Notes: generated by a model not told the origin, from the sequence alone. 64,000 nt of DNA from Paenibacillus sp. R14(2021) (GCF_019431355.1 NZ_CP080269.1:4893001-4957000); one strand, 5' to 3'; counted from the stretch's first letter, positions 8,183-16,822 are shown. Numbers and translations are program-made.

Positions 8183-8992
8183 TCAACGATTCATGCTGTC
8201 GGCCATATCCCCAATACGGGCATACGAGGCCGTCAATTCTGCCAAGCGGGTACGATGATTCTCGGTAATGGCTTCGATCTGCTGCACGATGTCCGACAGG
8301 CGGCCGAACGATTCCAGAATCGTTTCCAGCTGCTCCTTGCTGTTTGAGGCCGCCAATTTGCTATTTTCCGCCATTTTGCGAATTTCACCCGCGACGACGG
8401 CGAAACCTCGGCCCTGCTCTCCTGCCCGGGCGGCTTCGATCGCCGCGTTGATGCCAAGCAGATGGGATTGGTCCGATACGTCCTGGACGTACATCAGGGT
8501 GTTCTGGATGTTTTCAATTTCGTGCTTCATCGTATCGGTCGTTCCAACAACCCCTTGCAGGCGTTCGGCGATTTCCTCGGAGCCATCCGAGATATCGTGG
8601 GTTGTCGCCGACATTTCCTCTACCAATGCGACGAGATGCGTCGAGGAATCTCGAAGCCGGTTCAGCTTGTCCGCGGATTGCGATACGACGCACCCGCCGA
8701 TCAGCTCCTGGTTGTCGTTCCAGACAGGCATGCCAACGGAAATGATCGGTATTCCGAACATATCCTTGGGCAGTTCTTCCGTGATCCGCCGCTTCGTCTG
8801 CAGGATCTGATGGGGCAGCGACCCTTCGAAATCGCTCAGCAGCAAACCGGGTTTCAGCCCCAAATCGAACGTATCGCCCGGAACATAATGAACGAGCCGT
8901 TCCGTATCGAAGACGGCGATAGCGCTGTCTTCTGGAAATAATGACCGAATTATTTCGGAGAAAGACAGCAGCGCCTGAAGCTTGTTATCCAT
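8183..8992 (-). CDS. Small soluble methyl-accepting-type transducer (YfmS-like)
   Basis: A 269-residue cytosolic chemotaxis-like signal protein with no membrane segment. Residues 1-105 form a small sensor-like domain ([25 protein letters not shown]). The remainder is helical coiled coil, with the conserved hairpin tip at about 173-212 ([20 protein letters not shown], then [14 protein letters not shown]) that contacts CheA/CheW in chemoreceptors. It lacks the long methylation helices of full receptors and resembles the short B. subtilis YfmS type. A paralogue with the same layout is at 58717-59556. No chemotaxis genes are adjacent. Confidence 0.85.
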   Translation of the reverse strand: MDNKLQALLSFSEIIRSLFPEDSAIAVFDTERLVHYVPGDTFDLGLKPGLLLSDFEGSLPHQILQTKRRITEELPKDMFGIPIISVGMPVWNDNQELIGGCVVSQSADKLNRLRDSSTHLVALVEEMSATTHDISDGSEEIAERLQGVVGTTDTMKHEIENIQNTLMYVQDVSDQSHLLGINAAIEAARAGEQGRGFAVVAGEIRKMAENSKLAASNSKEQLETILESFGRLSDIVQQIEAITENHRTRLAELTASYARIGDMADSMNR

Positions 8993-9127
8993 TTCCCATG
9001 TCTCCTTCTCTTCTGGATTGGCTCATTCGCCAATTACAACGAGTATATCGGCTAATTTTTAGGAAAGTTGTGAGCCGCGTTAATTTTTTTTGTTTAGGCG
9101 CGCCCTGCCGCCTCGCTTCGTTTATTT

Positions 9128-9156
9128 TTGGCTTCGCCGTTCGATTGCGGTAGAAT
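9128..9156 (+). promoter_or_regulatory. Sigma-A-type promoter of first yojF-bshB2 pair
   Basis: TTGGCT at 9128-9133, 17-bp spacer, TAGAAT at 9151-9156, 40 bp before the yojF start. Read by eye; both boxes match the consensus at 4-5 of 6 positions. Confidence 0.5.
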
Positions 9157-9195
9157 AGATGAATGACAAGTTTCATCAAGCAGGGGGGCATTAAG

Positions 9196-9540
9196 ATGCA
9201 GCTGATTAAGCAGGAAGAAATCCAGCATCGGATCGATGGGCTGATCGATCAGGACGTCTACGTCCATCTGGAGATGACGACAGGTGCGTATGCCGCTCAC
9301 CTGGACAGCTCCAAGCATCCGGCGGCGACGTTCATCTCGAATGCCGTTATCCGGTATTCGCATGGATCCATATCCGGCAGCGGGCCGTTCCGGGTCGGAC
9401 TCAAGACATTGCAGGGCTGGGTGTATTCCGAGGGTTTGACGCATTATGAAGAGAGCGACACGTCGCGGTTGATTATGGCAGGACATGACGGTCAAGGCAA
9501 GCTGGTCGTTGCACTGCAGCTCAGCCGGGAGCCGTTCTAA
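9196..9540 (+). CDS. yojF: YojF-family protein (DUF1806), copy 1
   Basis: A 114-residue protein of the YojF/DUF1806 family. In bacilli it is encoded directly before the bacillithiol deacetylase BshB2; its biochemical role is not established to my knowledge. Recognisable features are the DQDVYVHLEMTTGAYAAH opening and the LTHYEESD...LIMAGHDGQGKLVVAL end, matched in the second copy at 11459. ATG 9196 follows AGGGGGG with good spacing, and an upstream in-frame ATG at 9163 has no ribosome site. Its stop overlaps the start of bshB2 (TAATG), so the two are translationally coupled. Confidence 0.85.
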   Translation: MQLIKQEEIQHRIDGLIDQDVYVHLEMTTGAYAAHLDSSKHPAATFISNAVIRYSHGSISGSGPFRVGLKTLQGWVYSEGLTHYEESDTSRLIMAGHDGQGKLVVALQLSREPF

Positions 9541-10223
9541 TGGTAGAGGAGATGAGAAACGCGATGGAACGCCATGTTCTAGTCATTCTGCCGCACCCGG
9601 ACGATGAAGCCTTCGTCGCAGCGGGAACTTTGGCCATGCATGTGCATAGCGGCGCGCAAGTCACCTTTGCCTGCCTGACGCTGGGCGAAATGGGACGCAA
9701 TATGGGGATCCCTCCTTTTGCGAACCGAGCTACGCTGCCGGCCATTCGCAAGCTGGAGCTGGAAGACTCCTGCCGCGCACTTGGCATTCAGGATCTAAGA
9801 ATGCTCGGTTTTCACGACAAGATGCTGGAATTCGAGGACCCGGAGCTGCTGGACCGGACGATCGGCGACCTGCTGCAGGAAATCAAGCCGACGCTGGTCA
9901 TGACCTTCTATCCGGGTTATGCCGTTCATCCCGATCATAACGCCTGCGGAGCAGCCGTCGTACGAGCGGTCGGCAAGCTGCCAGCACACGAGAGGCCGCC
10001 TGTCCAATGTTCGGCTTTCTCAAGCGGCCACGAGCTGGAGATCGGAGCACCCGATGTCATTAACGATGTGAGGCCGTATTTGAAGTCCAAGCTGGCTTCG
10101 ATTCGCGCGCACCGCTCCCAGTTTCAGGCGGCGGAGCTCATGGGAAACCGGGATTATACCGATAAGGAGCTGGAGGTGAGGTTCGGGACCGAGGTCTTCT
10201 GGACGTACAAGTTTGAATCGTAA
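9540..10223 (+). CDS. bshB2: Bacillithiol biosynthesis deacetylase BshB2 (PIG-L/LmbE family), copy 1
   Basis: A zinc-dependent deacetylase of the LmbE/PIG-L family, 227 residues. BshB enzymes remove the acetyl group from N-acetylglucosaminyl-malate in bacillithiol synthesis. The zinc motif is LPHPDDEAF near residue 20, the second ligand region is HPDHNA near residue 125, and the RAHRSQF helix near 195 is typical. The start ATG at 9540 overlaps the yojF stop; ATG 9564 is an alternative. It is about 227 aa, as expected for BshB2. A second, clearly diverged copy lies at 11770, so one copy may act on another GlcNAc-type conjugate. Confidence 0.87.
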   Translation: MVEEMRNAMERHVLVILPHPDDEAFVAAGTLAMHVHSGAQVTFACLTLGEMGRNMGIPPFANRATLPAIRKLELEDSCRALGIQDLRMLGFHDKMLEFEDPELLDRTIGDLLQEIKPTLVMTFYPGYAVHPDHNACGAAVVRAVGKLPAHERPPVQCSAFSSGHELEIGAPDVINDVRPYLKSKLASIRAHRSQFQAAELMGNRDYTDKELEVRFGTEVFWTYKFES

Positions 10224-10554
10224 TGCCGCATTTCAGTCTATTTCTGATATAGATCACGTCGATTTCGGCGCGCAGGGCAAGAATTTCATCGCGCTGGATT
10301 ACGACTCGCCATCCAATCGCATACCGAATGACGTGGTAGCGGAAATCCGTTTGAACAACAAAGACGGCGATCTGCTCGGTAAAATCAATCTCCCGAATAC
10401 GGGAGGGGCGTGGGACAATTACAAAACCGCGACCGCAAGCCTCGACCACTTGGTTACAGGCAGCCAAACCATTTGTCTTGTATTTAAAGGCTCGACAACT
10501 TCCGGCCTTCTGTATATCGGGAACCTGGATAACATGAAGTACTCGAAAGTGTAA
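10224..10554 (+). pseudogene. Carbohydrate-binding module (CBM6-like) fragment
   Basis: Directly after bshB2 the frame reads about 110 residues that look like the C-terminal part of a CBM6 domain: a VDFGAQGKNFIALDYDS strand, IRLNNKDGDLLGKINLPNTG, GAWDNYKTATASLD and an end reading GLLYIGNLDNMKYSKV. CBM6 modules normally sit at the end of secreted xylanases or arabinofuranosidases. Here there is no signal peptide, catalytic domain, ATG or ribosome site in frame; the frame is open only from a TTG inside bshB2. I take it as the stump of a lost glycoside hydrolase gene. Confidence 0.65.
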
Positions 10555-10572
10555 GCACATATGCAACCGACC

Positions 10573-10616
10573 AAGGGCTCTTCCACCGTCATTTATGATG
10601 ACGTGGAAGGGCCCTT
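10573..10616 (+). terminator. Terminator after the CBM6 fragment
   Basis: A long imperfect hairpin: CTTCCAC and GTCAT on the left pair with ATGAC and GTGGAAG on the right, flanked by AGGGC / GCCCT, then TTCGTC. It would end the bshB2 transcript or that of the lost hydrolase. Confidence 0.65.
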
Positions 10617-10727
10617 CGTCATTAACAATAAAGCTGGACACATGAGCCGTTCCAACAGGGATTCATACACGTTCTGTTGAAGTAATGGCTAGGCGTACGA
10701 ATATGAATCTAGACATTGGAGGGGGAT

Positions 10728-11351
10728 ATGAAATTTCTAATTATCCAGCCTAAATTGGAGCCGAGCATCCTTCAGCTGGAACGCGAATTGCAGGCACATC
10801 CGTCGGTGGACGCGGTCATCTTTCCGGAGGGCTATTTGAACGAAAACGTGGAACAAGCATGTGCCGCGGCCAAGCGATGGAATACGATTTTGATTGGCGG
10901 TTATCGAAGGCTTAACGACCGTCCGAAGGATCGGGCGATTATTATCAACCGCTCCGGCGATATCGTTCTGGATAGGGTGAAGTACAGCCGGACGGCTTTT
11001 CAGTCCGTGGAGGGTACGACGATGGGACATATCCTCTGTGATGAATTGGTCGTGCAGGGCGTGAACAGTGAAGATACGGACGGGATTGATGTACTCGTTC
11101 ATCCCATCGGTGTCGGCATGTTCAGCGAGGCGCAGTTCGAGGAATGGATCCATGAAGCCCGGCAAATAGCGGTTACCTATCAAACGATAATCATCGGCAC
11201 GAGTCATGCCGACGGCTCATTCAGAGGCAGCGATGTCACGCTGCCGATCGCCTACTGCTTCGATGCAGAAGGGAAGGCCGTATTCGTATCCAAGAATGAT
11301 GTGCGGACGCGGCTGTTCGACACGCTGACCATGACGGTTTCCTTCGTTTAA
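10728..11351 (+). CDS. Nitrilase-like (carbon-nitrogen hydrolase superfamily) protein
   Basis: A 207-residue protein resembling a shortened carbon-nitrogen hydrolase. The order of candidate catalytic residues fits the Glu-Lys-Cys triad: Glu in FPEGYL near residue 35, Lys in DRVKYSR near 87, Cys in HILCDELVV near 104. The following strands (DVLVHPIGVGMF, TIIIGTSHADGS) also fit. Usual members are 260-300 residues, so it is short, and the Cys context is weaker than in confirmed nitrilases. ATG 10728 follows GGAGGGG. It lies between the two yojF-bshB2 pairs. An inactive relative is possible. Confidence 0.55.
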   Translation: MKFLIIQPKLEPSILQLERELQAHPSVDAVIFPEGYLNENVEQACAAAKRWNTILIGGYRRLNDRPKDRAIIINRSGDIVLDRVKYSRTAFQSVEGTTMGHILCDELVVQGVNSEDTDGIDVLVHPIGVGMFSEAQFEEWIHEARQIAVTYQTIIIGTSHADGSFRGSDVTLPIAYCFDAEGKAVFVSKNDVRTRLFDTLTMTVSFV

Positions 11352-11389
11352 AATCTTGAATGACTGCAAGTACCTGGGCTGCCGAACGG

Positions 11390-11418
11390 TTTATATAGGT
11401 GGCGGCCCGTGCTACAAT
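11390..11418 (+). promoter_or_regulatory. Promoter of second yojF-bshB2 pair
   Basis: TTTATA at 11390-11395, 17-bp spacer, TACAAT at 11413-11418, about 40 bp before the start codon: the same geometry as in front of copy 1. Confidence 0.5.
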
Positions 11419-11458
11419 AAGCTGGCAATCCCAAAATTTATCCAGTAAAGGATCCTAT

Positions 11459-11773
11459 ATGATGAACAAAATCAGCAAGCCGCAAGTGGAGGCGGAGCTT
11501 CGGAAATTCGTCGGAGCGGACGTCTACGTGCACAGCGAAGCAACGTCTTTCGTATTCGTGCGCAATTTCAAGGTGAATGTGACGGAGGCCTTAATCGCCG
11601 GTGAAGGCCGGTACCGCGCCGCCCTTCGATTCGACGGACATGGCTGGCTGCGGATGGAAGAGCTGACGCATTACGAGGTGGACGGAAGAGGCCGCCTGCT
11701 GCTGGCAGGCTATGACGACAGAGGGCGGATGAACGTCGCGCTTCACTTGGGAAGGGAGCCGTTTCCAGAATGA
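11459..11773 (+). CDS. YojF-family protein (DUF1806), copy 2
   Basis: A 104-residue paralogue of the protein at 9196. The shared core is visible: QxEAELRKFVGADVYVHSE aligns with QHRIDGLIDQDVYVHLE, and LTHYEVDGRGRLLLAGYDD aligns with LTHYEESDTSRLIMAGHDG. Both end LxxREPF. Two adjacent ATGs at 11459 and 11462 follow AAAGGAT; the first is annotated. It overlaps the next deacetylase gene by 4 bp (ATGA). The protein differences are large enough that this is an old duplication or an independent gain, not a recent tandem copy. Confidence 0.82.
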   Translation: MMNKISKPQVEAELRKFVGADVYVHSEATSFVFVRNFKVNVTEALIAGEGRYRAALRFDGHGWLRMEELTHYEVDGRGRLLLAGYDDRGRMNVALHLGREPFPE

Positions 11774-12480
11774 ATGAAGCTAATCTAGAGCCAAAGCTTA
11801 AGCTTCTCGCCGTATTCGCCCATCCGGACGATGAATCGTTTATTTGCGGAGGCACATTTGCCAAATACGGCCGCGAAGGCGTCGATATGACGCTGGTAAG
11901 CGCCACGCGGGGAGAGATGGGCCGCCGCATGGGCAACCCGCCTTATCTCAACCGGGAGACGATAGCTGCGGCCCGCGAGCTGGAGCTGCAGGAAGCCTGC
12001 AAGCACCTGGGCATCGGTACGCTCCAATTCATGGATATCCGCGACAAGACGGTGGAATTCATCGATGAGGAAACGCTGACCTCGCGCGTGGAGTCGCTTA
12101 TCCGCGAGATCGATCCGGACGTCGTGCTGACGTTCCACGAGAAGTTCGGCGGTCATCCGGATCACTGCGCGATCGGCAAAGCGACGACGGCTGCCTTCCG
12201 GCGGTCCGCTAGCCGAGGGGCGCTTTACTTCATCACGTTCGGCGAAGCGATGAAGCGGCCGGAGCGTTACGGCTACACCCGTCAGGACGTCGTCAAGATC
12301 GACGTCGGGGCGCATCTCGAAGCGAAGCTCGCCGCGTTCCGCGCGCATCGCTGCCAGACAGAGATCGACGAATGGGTATGGCTGCCCGACCGCGAGGCGC
12401 TGGCTCATTTCGGACGGCACGAGTATTTCCTGAAGGGAAACACAGAGGCGCCGCAGCGGTCGCAGCATGATCTGTTCTAA
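11770..12480 (+). CDS. BshB2-like LmbE/PIG-L deacetylase, copy 2
   Basis: A 236-residue zinc deacetylase paralogous to the gene at 9540. It has FAHPDDESF near residue 18 (zinc Asp/His), GHPDHCAIG near 137 and an AFRAHRCQTE helix near 197. It keeps the phrase TRGEMGRRMGNPPYLNRET, matching LGEMGRNMGIPPFANRAT in copy 1. Either copy could be the true BshB2; this one has an extra C-terminal tail rich in Gln, Arg and His. It ends 8 bp from the convergent acyl-CoA-dehydrogenase-like gene, with no obvious terminator between. Confidence 0.85.
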   Translation: MNEANLEPKLKLLAVFAHPDDESFICGGTFAKYGREGVDMTLVSATRGEMGRRMGNPPYLNRETIAAARELELQEACKHLGIGTLQFMDIRDKTVEFIDEETLTSRVESLIREIDPDVVLTFHEKFGGHPDHCAIGKATTAAFRRSASRGALYFITFGEAMKRPERYGYTRQDVVKIDVGAHLEAKLAAFRAHRCQTEIDEWVWLPDREALAHFGRHEYFLKGNTEAPQRSQHDLF

Positions 12481-12487
12481 TTCACGC

Positions 12488-13645
12488 TCAGGGTAACTCG
12501 CCTAGCGCGGCGTCGGCTAAGCCGGCAATAACCGCATTGTCCATCGGCGGATTATGCAGGCCCGCGCGCACGTCCCGGTAGTACCGTTCCAAGGGCAGGC
12601 TGCGGGACAGACTCGTTCCGCCGACGATGCGCATCGCCCGGTCGACGATGCGGAGCGCGTTGTTGGTTACGACATATTTGGTCAGGCCGAGGTCCGTTCT
12701 CAGCGCAGGACGATCGTCTGCTTCCTTATCCCAGCGGTCGGCCGTCGCGTAGAGCAGCGAGCGCGCCGTCCGCAGGTCGATTTCCATCTCGCCGATGGCC
12801 TGCTTAACGGACGGCAGGGCGGCGATTGGTTTGTCCATGTGGCCCGGCCGGTAGGTGCGGGCGAAGTCGAGCGCATAGTCCCGCGCGGCGAGGGCGATGC
12901 CCATGTAGCAGGCTGGAATATGCAGCAGCCAGCCGCCTCCGTCATCCATGCCTTTGCTGTTGAGCCGCATGTCGGCCGGGGCAAATACATCGTCCAGCAC
13001 GACATCGTGGCTGCCCGTCGCGCGCATGCCGAGCGTATCCCAGGTCTCGACGATTGTGACCCGGTCCGAGCGGCGGATCAGGAAGTCCGCCGTGACCTCC
13101 TCGCCTGGAATATAGGCCGTCACGACGAAGCGGTCGAGAATCGGCGAGAGCGTGCTGAACGTCTTGCGTCCCGTAATCCGCCAGCCGCCTTCGGCGGGAA
13201 TCGCTGTCGTCTCGGGGCGTCCGCCGCGGCTCGGACTGCCGGATGCGGCTTCGCTCGCGAAGGTATTGATCATCGTGCCGTCGTTCACGATGGAGCGGCA
13301 CAGATCGGCGAATACCGCCTCCGGCCATTTCCGGGTTGTGCGGAAATGGAGGACTTGGCCGATATGCCAGCCGACGGCAAGCGCAGTCGATCCGTCTCCG
13401 TAAGCGAGCCGTTCCTGGAGCATGACGAGCTCGTAGAGCGACAGCTCGTCTCCGCCGTATTCGCGGGGAACGGTTAGCTTCAAATACCCGGCTTCGCGCA
13501 GGTCGGCGAAATTCTCGAACGGGAACGAGCCCTCGCGGTCATGCCGCACGGCTCTCTCCGCGAAACGGGCCGCCAGCGCTTCGACCTGATGCCCGCGCGC
13601 CAGCTGTTCGGGGCTGCGGCTATATTGGTCCATGTATCGGTTCAT
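12488..13645 (-). CDS. Acyl-CoA dehydrogenase-like flavoprotein (YdbM/DszC-like)
   Basis: A 385-residue member of the acyl-CoA dehydrogenase superfamily. The N-terminal helical domain contains LKLTVPREYGGDELSLYELV. The middle domain has the flavin-contacting TLGMRATGSHDVVLDDVF, and the C-terminal helical bundle has MRIVGGTSLSRSLPLERYYRD. These phrases are close to the YdbM / DszC-SfnB branch, which includes FMN-dependent monooxygenases acting on sulfur compounds as well as poorly known dehydrogenases. I do not see the glutamate typical of medium-chain dehydrogenases with certainty. Start ATG 13645 lies after AAAGGAGTGAG. It stands alone. Confidence 0.8.
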   Translation of the reverse strand: MNRYMDQYSRSPEQLARGHQVEALAARFAERAVRHDREGSFPFENFADLREAGYLKLTVPREYGGDELSLYELVMLQERLAYGDGSTALAVGWHIGQVLHFRTTRKWPEAVFADLCRSIVNDGTMINTFASEAASGSPSRGGRPETTAIPAEGGWRITGRKTFSTLSPILDRFVVTAYIPGEEVTADFLIRRSDRVTIVETWDTLGMRATGSHDVVLDDVFAPADMRLNSKGMDDGGGWLLHIPACYMGIALAARDYALDFARTYRPGHMDKPIAALPSVKQAIGEMEIDLRTARSLLYATADRWDKEADDRPALRTDLGLTKYVVTNNALRIVDRAMRIVGGTSLSRSLPLERYYRDVRAGLHNPPMDNAVIAGLADAALGELP

Positions 13646-13751
13646 ACACTACTCACTCCTTTCCTTGTATTATACCAACTGTTGAGGGGTTGGGAGTAGC
13701 GGCGGACGGAATCAAGATCAAGCCTTCCAATTTCCAATAGGAATATTCAAG

Positions 13752-13777
13752 AGGCCCATGCGAACGCGCATGGGCCT
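13752..13777. repeat. Perfect inverted repeat between divergent genes
   Basis: AGGCCCATGCG (13752-13762) and CGCATGGGCCT (13767-13777) form an 11-bp stem with loop AACG. It lies between the divergent flavoprotein and kinase genes, where no gene ends, and has no T tract, so an operator or stray element is as likely as a terminator. The rest of 13646-13955 holds nothing else I can identify. Confidence 0.6.
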
Positions 13778-13955
13778 GCTTGGCTTGACTCAGAATCGGC
13801 AGGCGGGCAGCCCCATCACACAGCCGCTTCGGAAGCCCTCGTTCCCAGAAGAGGCTGGCGTTCCCTGCTTTTCTCTAAAATGAGAGCGTTGACAAGGAGG
13901 TCCATTAGGCATCAAACTTGCTGTAAGATGAATCCCGCGAGGAACGGTGGTTGCG

Positions 13956-15749
13956 ATGGCATTTACGATGGCGGAGAAAGCATTACGGGCGATCGTGCGT
14001 CCTTTTCAGAAGAGTCTCCGGTACAAGCTTATGCTCATGATGGTGCTCATTGCGGTGCTGCCCCTGTCGATGGTTACCTTGTTCGCGACGAAGACGACGA
14101 AGCATTCTCTCACGGCGGAGGTTGTCCGCTCGAACGAATCCCGGATGGAATGGGCGGCCAAATATTTTGACGAGAAATTCGATCAGCTGCAGGCCGTGAC
14201 GTACTCGCTTCTCCTTGACAGCACGCTGTTCCCGAACGCGAACGGCGGTGCGGCTCTAAGTGCAGGCTCATCCTCGTTCGTTAAGCAATACACGATTGAT
14301 AAATTGAAATCGCTTTACAGCGCGAACAACAGGAACCTGGTGCAGGTGTCGCTGTACTTGAAGTCGCAGAACCGCTTATATGTTGTGGACAAGGACGCGG
14401 GCATCTCGACGGACCAGCTGCAGACGCCGCATGTCGATTGGGGCATGCTGGGGGCGACGCATCAGAGCGTGAGCTGGTTGTTCAACAACCAGCAGAATAC
14501 ATTCTCCATTGTGCGCAGCATGAACCGCTTCTCCGACCGAGATGTGCTCGGGGGCGTAACCCTCGAAGTCCGCTGGAAGATGATGAAGAGCGTGCTCGAC
14601 ATGGTCCGCTCCGAATCGAACAGCGAAGTGTATCTGGCGGACGCGGCAGGCAACATCATGTACAACCCCTACACGCCTCATACGCTGACCGATAAGGAAA
14701 TGCTCAAAGAGGTGATAGCCGGCCCCGCAGGCGCCGGCTATACGGAATCGAAAAATGGCTTCTTGTTCTACCAGCCGACCGTATCGGGTCAGCTCTGGAT
14801 CGTGAAGTTCATCCCCATCCAGTACGTAACCAAGGGGGCGTCCTCCACGCTGAACTTCAGCTTGTTCACGGCAATTGCCTTCGCCATCGTGGCGATTGCG
14901 GTTTCCGTGCTCATCGCCTACTTCACGACGAAGCCGATCATCCGCTTGACCAAGTCGATGAAAGCGGTCGAGATTCAGAATTTCGACGTCGGCCTTCGGG
15001 AGCCGGGAAGCGACGAAATCGGAACGCTGGAGCGGCGTTTTAATTCCATGCTCAGCCGGATCAAGGAGCTTATACAAACGGAGTACAAAGCCAAGATCGA
15101 GAAGCGGACCGCACAGGTGAAGGCGATGCAGGCGCAGATCAATCCGCATTTTCTGCATAATGCCCTTCAAGCGATCGGCGGAATCGCTTTGTCGCGCAAC
15201 GTGCCGGAGATCAACGACCATGTCCGGGCGATCAGCGATCTGTTCCGGTACACCATTCGGATGAAGGCCGATCTCGTCTTGGTGGCGGACGAGCTGGAAC
15301 ATGTGAATAATTATTTGCAAATCCAGAAGCTGCGGTTCCAGGACATGATTACCTTTACCATCGATGTGGATGAAGATTGCTTAGCCTGCCGCATTCCGAA
15401 GTTTTCGCTGCAGCCGATCGTCGAGAACTGCTTTATGCACGGACTTGAAGGCAAGATGGACGCTTGGACGATTGCGATTCGGGTGGAAAAGGTGCTGGAC
15501 GAGATCGAGATTGATATCGCGGATAACGGGTCGGGCATCAAGGAGGAGCGTCTGATTGAAATTCGCAGGCAGCTCGGCGCGGCTACGGACGGACTGGAGA
15601 ATGGAGACGGCATGGGGATGAGCAACGTGAATGCGAGAATTAAGCTGCTATTCGGCGATGAATACGGCTTGTTTATCTCGAGCGAGGAGCATGCGGGTAC
15701 GACGGTCAAGCTGTTGATTCCCGTACTCGAGGAAGGGGAACCGGTATGA
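13956..15749 (+). CDS. Sensor histidine kinase (YesM type)
   Basis: A membrane sensor kinase of the YesM/LytS class, 597 residues. Two membrane helices (about residues 26-47 and 304-326) flank an extracellular sensing region. A HAMP-like segment (TKPIIRLTKSMKAVE) follows, then the His_kinase box QINPHFLHNALQAIG with phospho-acceptor His398, and a HATPase domain with DNGSGI and GMGMSNVNARIKL. Start: ATG 13956, 11 bases after GAGGAA; GTG 13947 lies too close to that site. Its stop overlaps the response regulator by 4 bp. With the transporter genes downstream it probably senses the sugar or its binding protein. Confidence 0.93.
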   Translation: MAFTMAEKALRAIVRPFQKSLRYKLMLMMVLIAVLPLSMVTLFATKTTKHSLTAEVVRSNESRMEWAAKYFDEKFDQLQAVTYSLLLDSTLFPNANGGAALSAGSSSFVKQYTIDKLKSLYSANNRNLVQVSLYLKSQNRLYVVDKDAGISTDQLQTPHVDWGMLGATHQSVSWLFNNQQNTFSIVRSMNRFSDRDVLGGVTLEVRWKMMKSVLDMVRSESNSEVYLADAAGNIMYNPYTPHTLTDKEMLKEVIAGPAGAGYTESKNGFLFYQPTVSGQLWIVKFIPIQYVTKGASSTLNFSLFTAIAFAIVAIAVSVLIAYFTTKPIIRLTKSMKAVEIQNFDVGLREPGSDEIGTLERRFNSMLSRIKELIQTEYKAKIEKRTAQVKAMQAQINPHFLHNALQAIGGIALSRNVPEINDHVRAISDLFRYTIRMKADLVLVADELEHVNNYLQIQKLRFQDMITFTIDVDEDCLACRIPKFSLQPIVENCFMHGLEGKMDAWTIAIRVEKVLDEIEIDIADNGSGIKEERLIEIRRQLGAATDGLENGDGMGMSNVNARIKLLFGDEYGLFISSEEHAGTTVKLLIPVLEEGEPV

Positions 15750-16822
15750 AGGTGGTCATTATCGACGATGAATTTTGGACACGCGACAGCATCAAGCGGC
15801 TCGCGGATTGGGAGCGCTTCGGCATCGATGTTATCGAGGAAGCGGAAGAAGGGCTGAGCGGCCTGCGCATTATCGAGGAGATTCGCCCGGACCTCGTCAT
15901 TACGGATATGCGGATGCGCGGGATGGATGGCGTAGAGCTGCTGCAGAAGCTGACGGAGGACTATCCATTCGTCCGCAAGATCGTCATCAGCGGCTTCGAC
16001 GACTTTACCTATACGAAGCAGGCGATCCTCTCGAAGGTCGATGAATATATTCTGAAGCCCGTGCAGGCGGAAGAGCTGAACCGGGCGCTGGAGAAGGCGG
16101 TGCTGGAGCTCCGGATATCGAGAGGGCTCCATGCGGCGCAGCCGCTTGACAAGGAGGTCATGGGCGTCGTGACGGCGTACAAGGAGCAGTTGACGCGGCA
16201 TTTTCAAGAACTGCAGCTGGAGGCGGTCCGGGACTGCTTCGAGGCGCTCGGAACGGTGCTGAAGACACGCATCGAGATCGAGGTATCGCCGGGCTTGTTC
16301 CATCTGCTGTACAAGCATTTCATGTTGCTGCTTGACGAGCTTTCCGCGAAGGCAGGCATAGATCCGTCGACGGCGATGCCGGAGCAGGCGGCGTCCTTCT
16401 TCGTGACGGATTTTACGCCGTTAACTCAGTGGATCGGCATGCTCAGCTCGGCTTATACGTCCGTGCTGGAGCAGACGATTCAGCTGCGCAAGAGCAAGAA
16501 CCGGATCGATATCGAGGATATTCGGCAGTTCATCGACCGATCCTACCCCGAGCCGATCACGCTGGAGTCGATCGCCGGACGCTACTTCGTCAGTAAAGAG
16601 CATCTGTCGCGCATGTTCAAGCAGGTTACGGGTTCGACGGTCATGGACTACATCATCACGAAACGCATCGAAGAAGCGAACCGGCTGCTGCAGGCTTCTG
16701 TCTCGATCAAGAATGCGGCGGAGGCGGTAGGATATACGGACCTAACGTATTTTCATCGTATATTCAAGAAAATAACAGGAGTTACGCCTGCCCAAGCAAG
16801 ACGGGAACCGCAGGAAACTTAA
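15746..16822 (+). CDS. Response regulator, AraC-type output (YesN type)
   Basis: A 358-residue two-component regulator coupled to the kinase upstream by an ATGA overlap. The receiver domain (residues 1-125) has the acidic pair DDE at 7-9, phospho-acceptor Asp54 (ITDMRM), and Lys in LKPVQ. A short middle region leads to a C-terminal AraC double helix-turn-helix (about 255-355: TLESIAGRYFVSKEHLSRMF and AVGYTDLTYFHRIFKKITG). Likely target: the binding-protein operon 125 bp downstream. Confidence 0.93.
   Translation: MKVVIIDDEFWTRDSIKRLADWERFGIDVIEEAEEGLSGLRIIEEIRPDLVITDMRMRGMDGVELLQKLTEDYPFVRKIVISGFDDFTYTKQAILSKVDEYILKPVQAEELNRALEKAVLELRISRGLHAAQPLDKEVMGVVTAYKEQLTRHFQELQLEAVRDCFEALGTVLKTRIEIEVSPGLFHLLYKHFMLLLDELSAKAGIDPSTAMPEQAASFFVTDFTPLTQWIGMLSSAYTSVLEQTIQLRKSKNRIDIEDIRQFIDRSYPEPITLESIAGRYFVSKEHLSRMFKQVTGSTVMDYIITKRIEEANRLLQASVSIKNAAEAVGYTDLTYFHRIFKKITGVTPAQARREPQET

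Noticed and set aside
8990-9125. Mobile-element boundary suggested by the GC-poor tract before the first yojF gene
   Set aside because: No inverted terminal repeats, target duplications or transposase remnants; a simple promoter region explains it.
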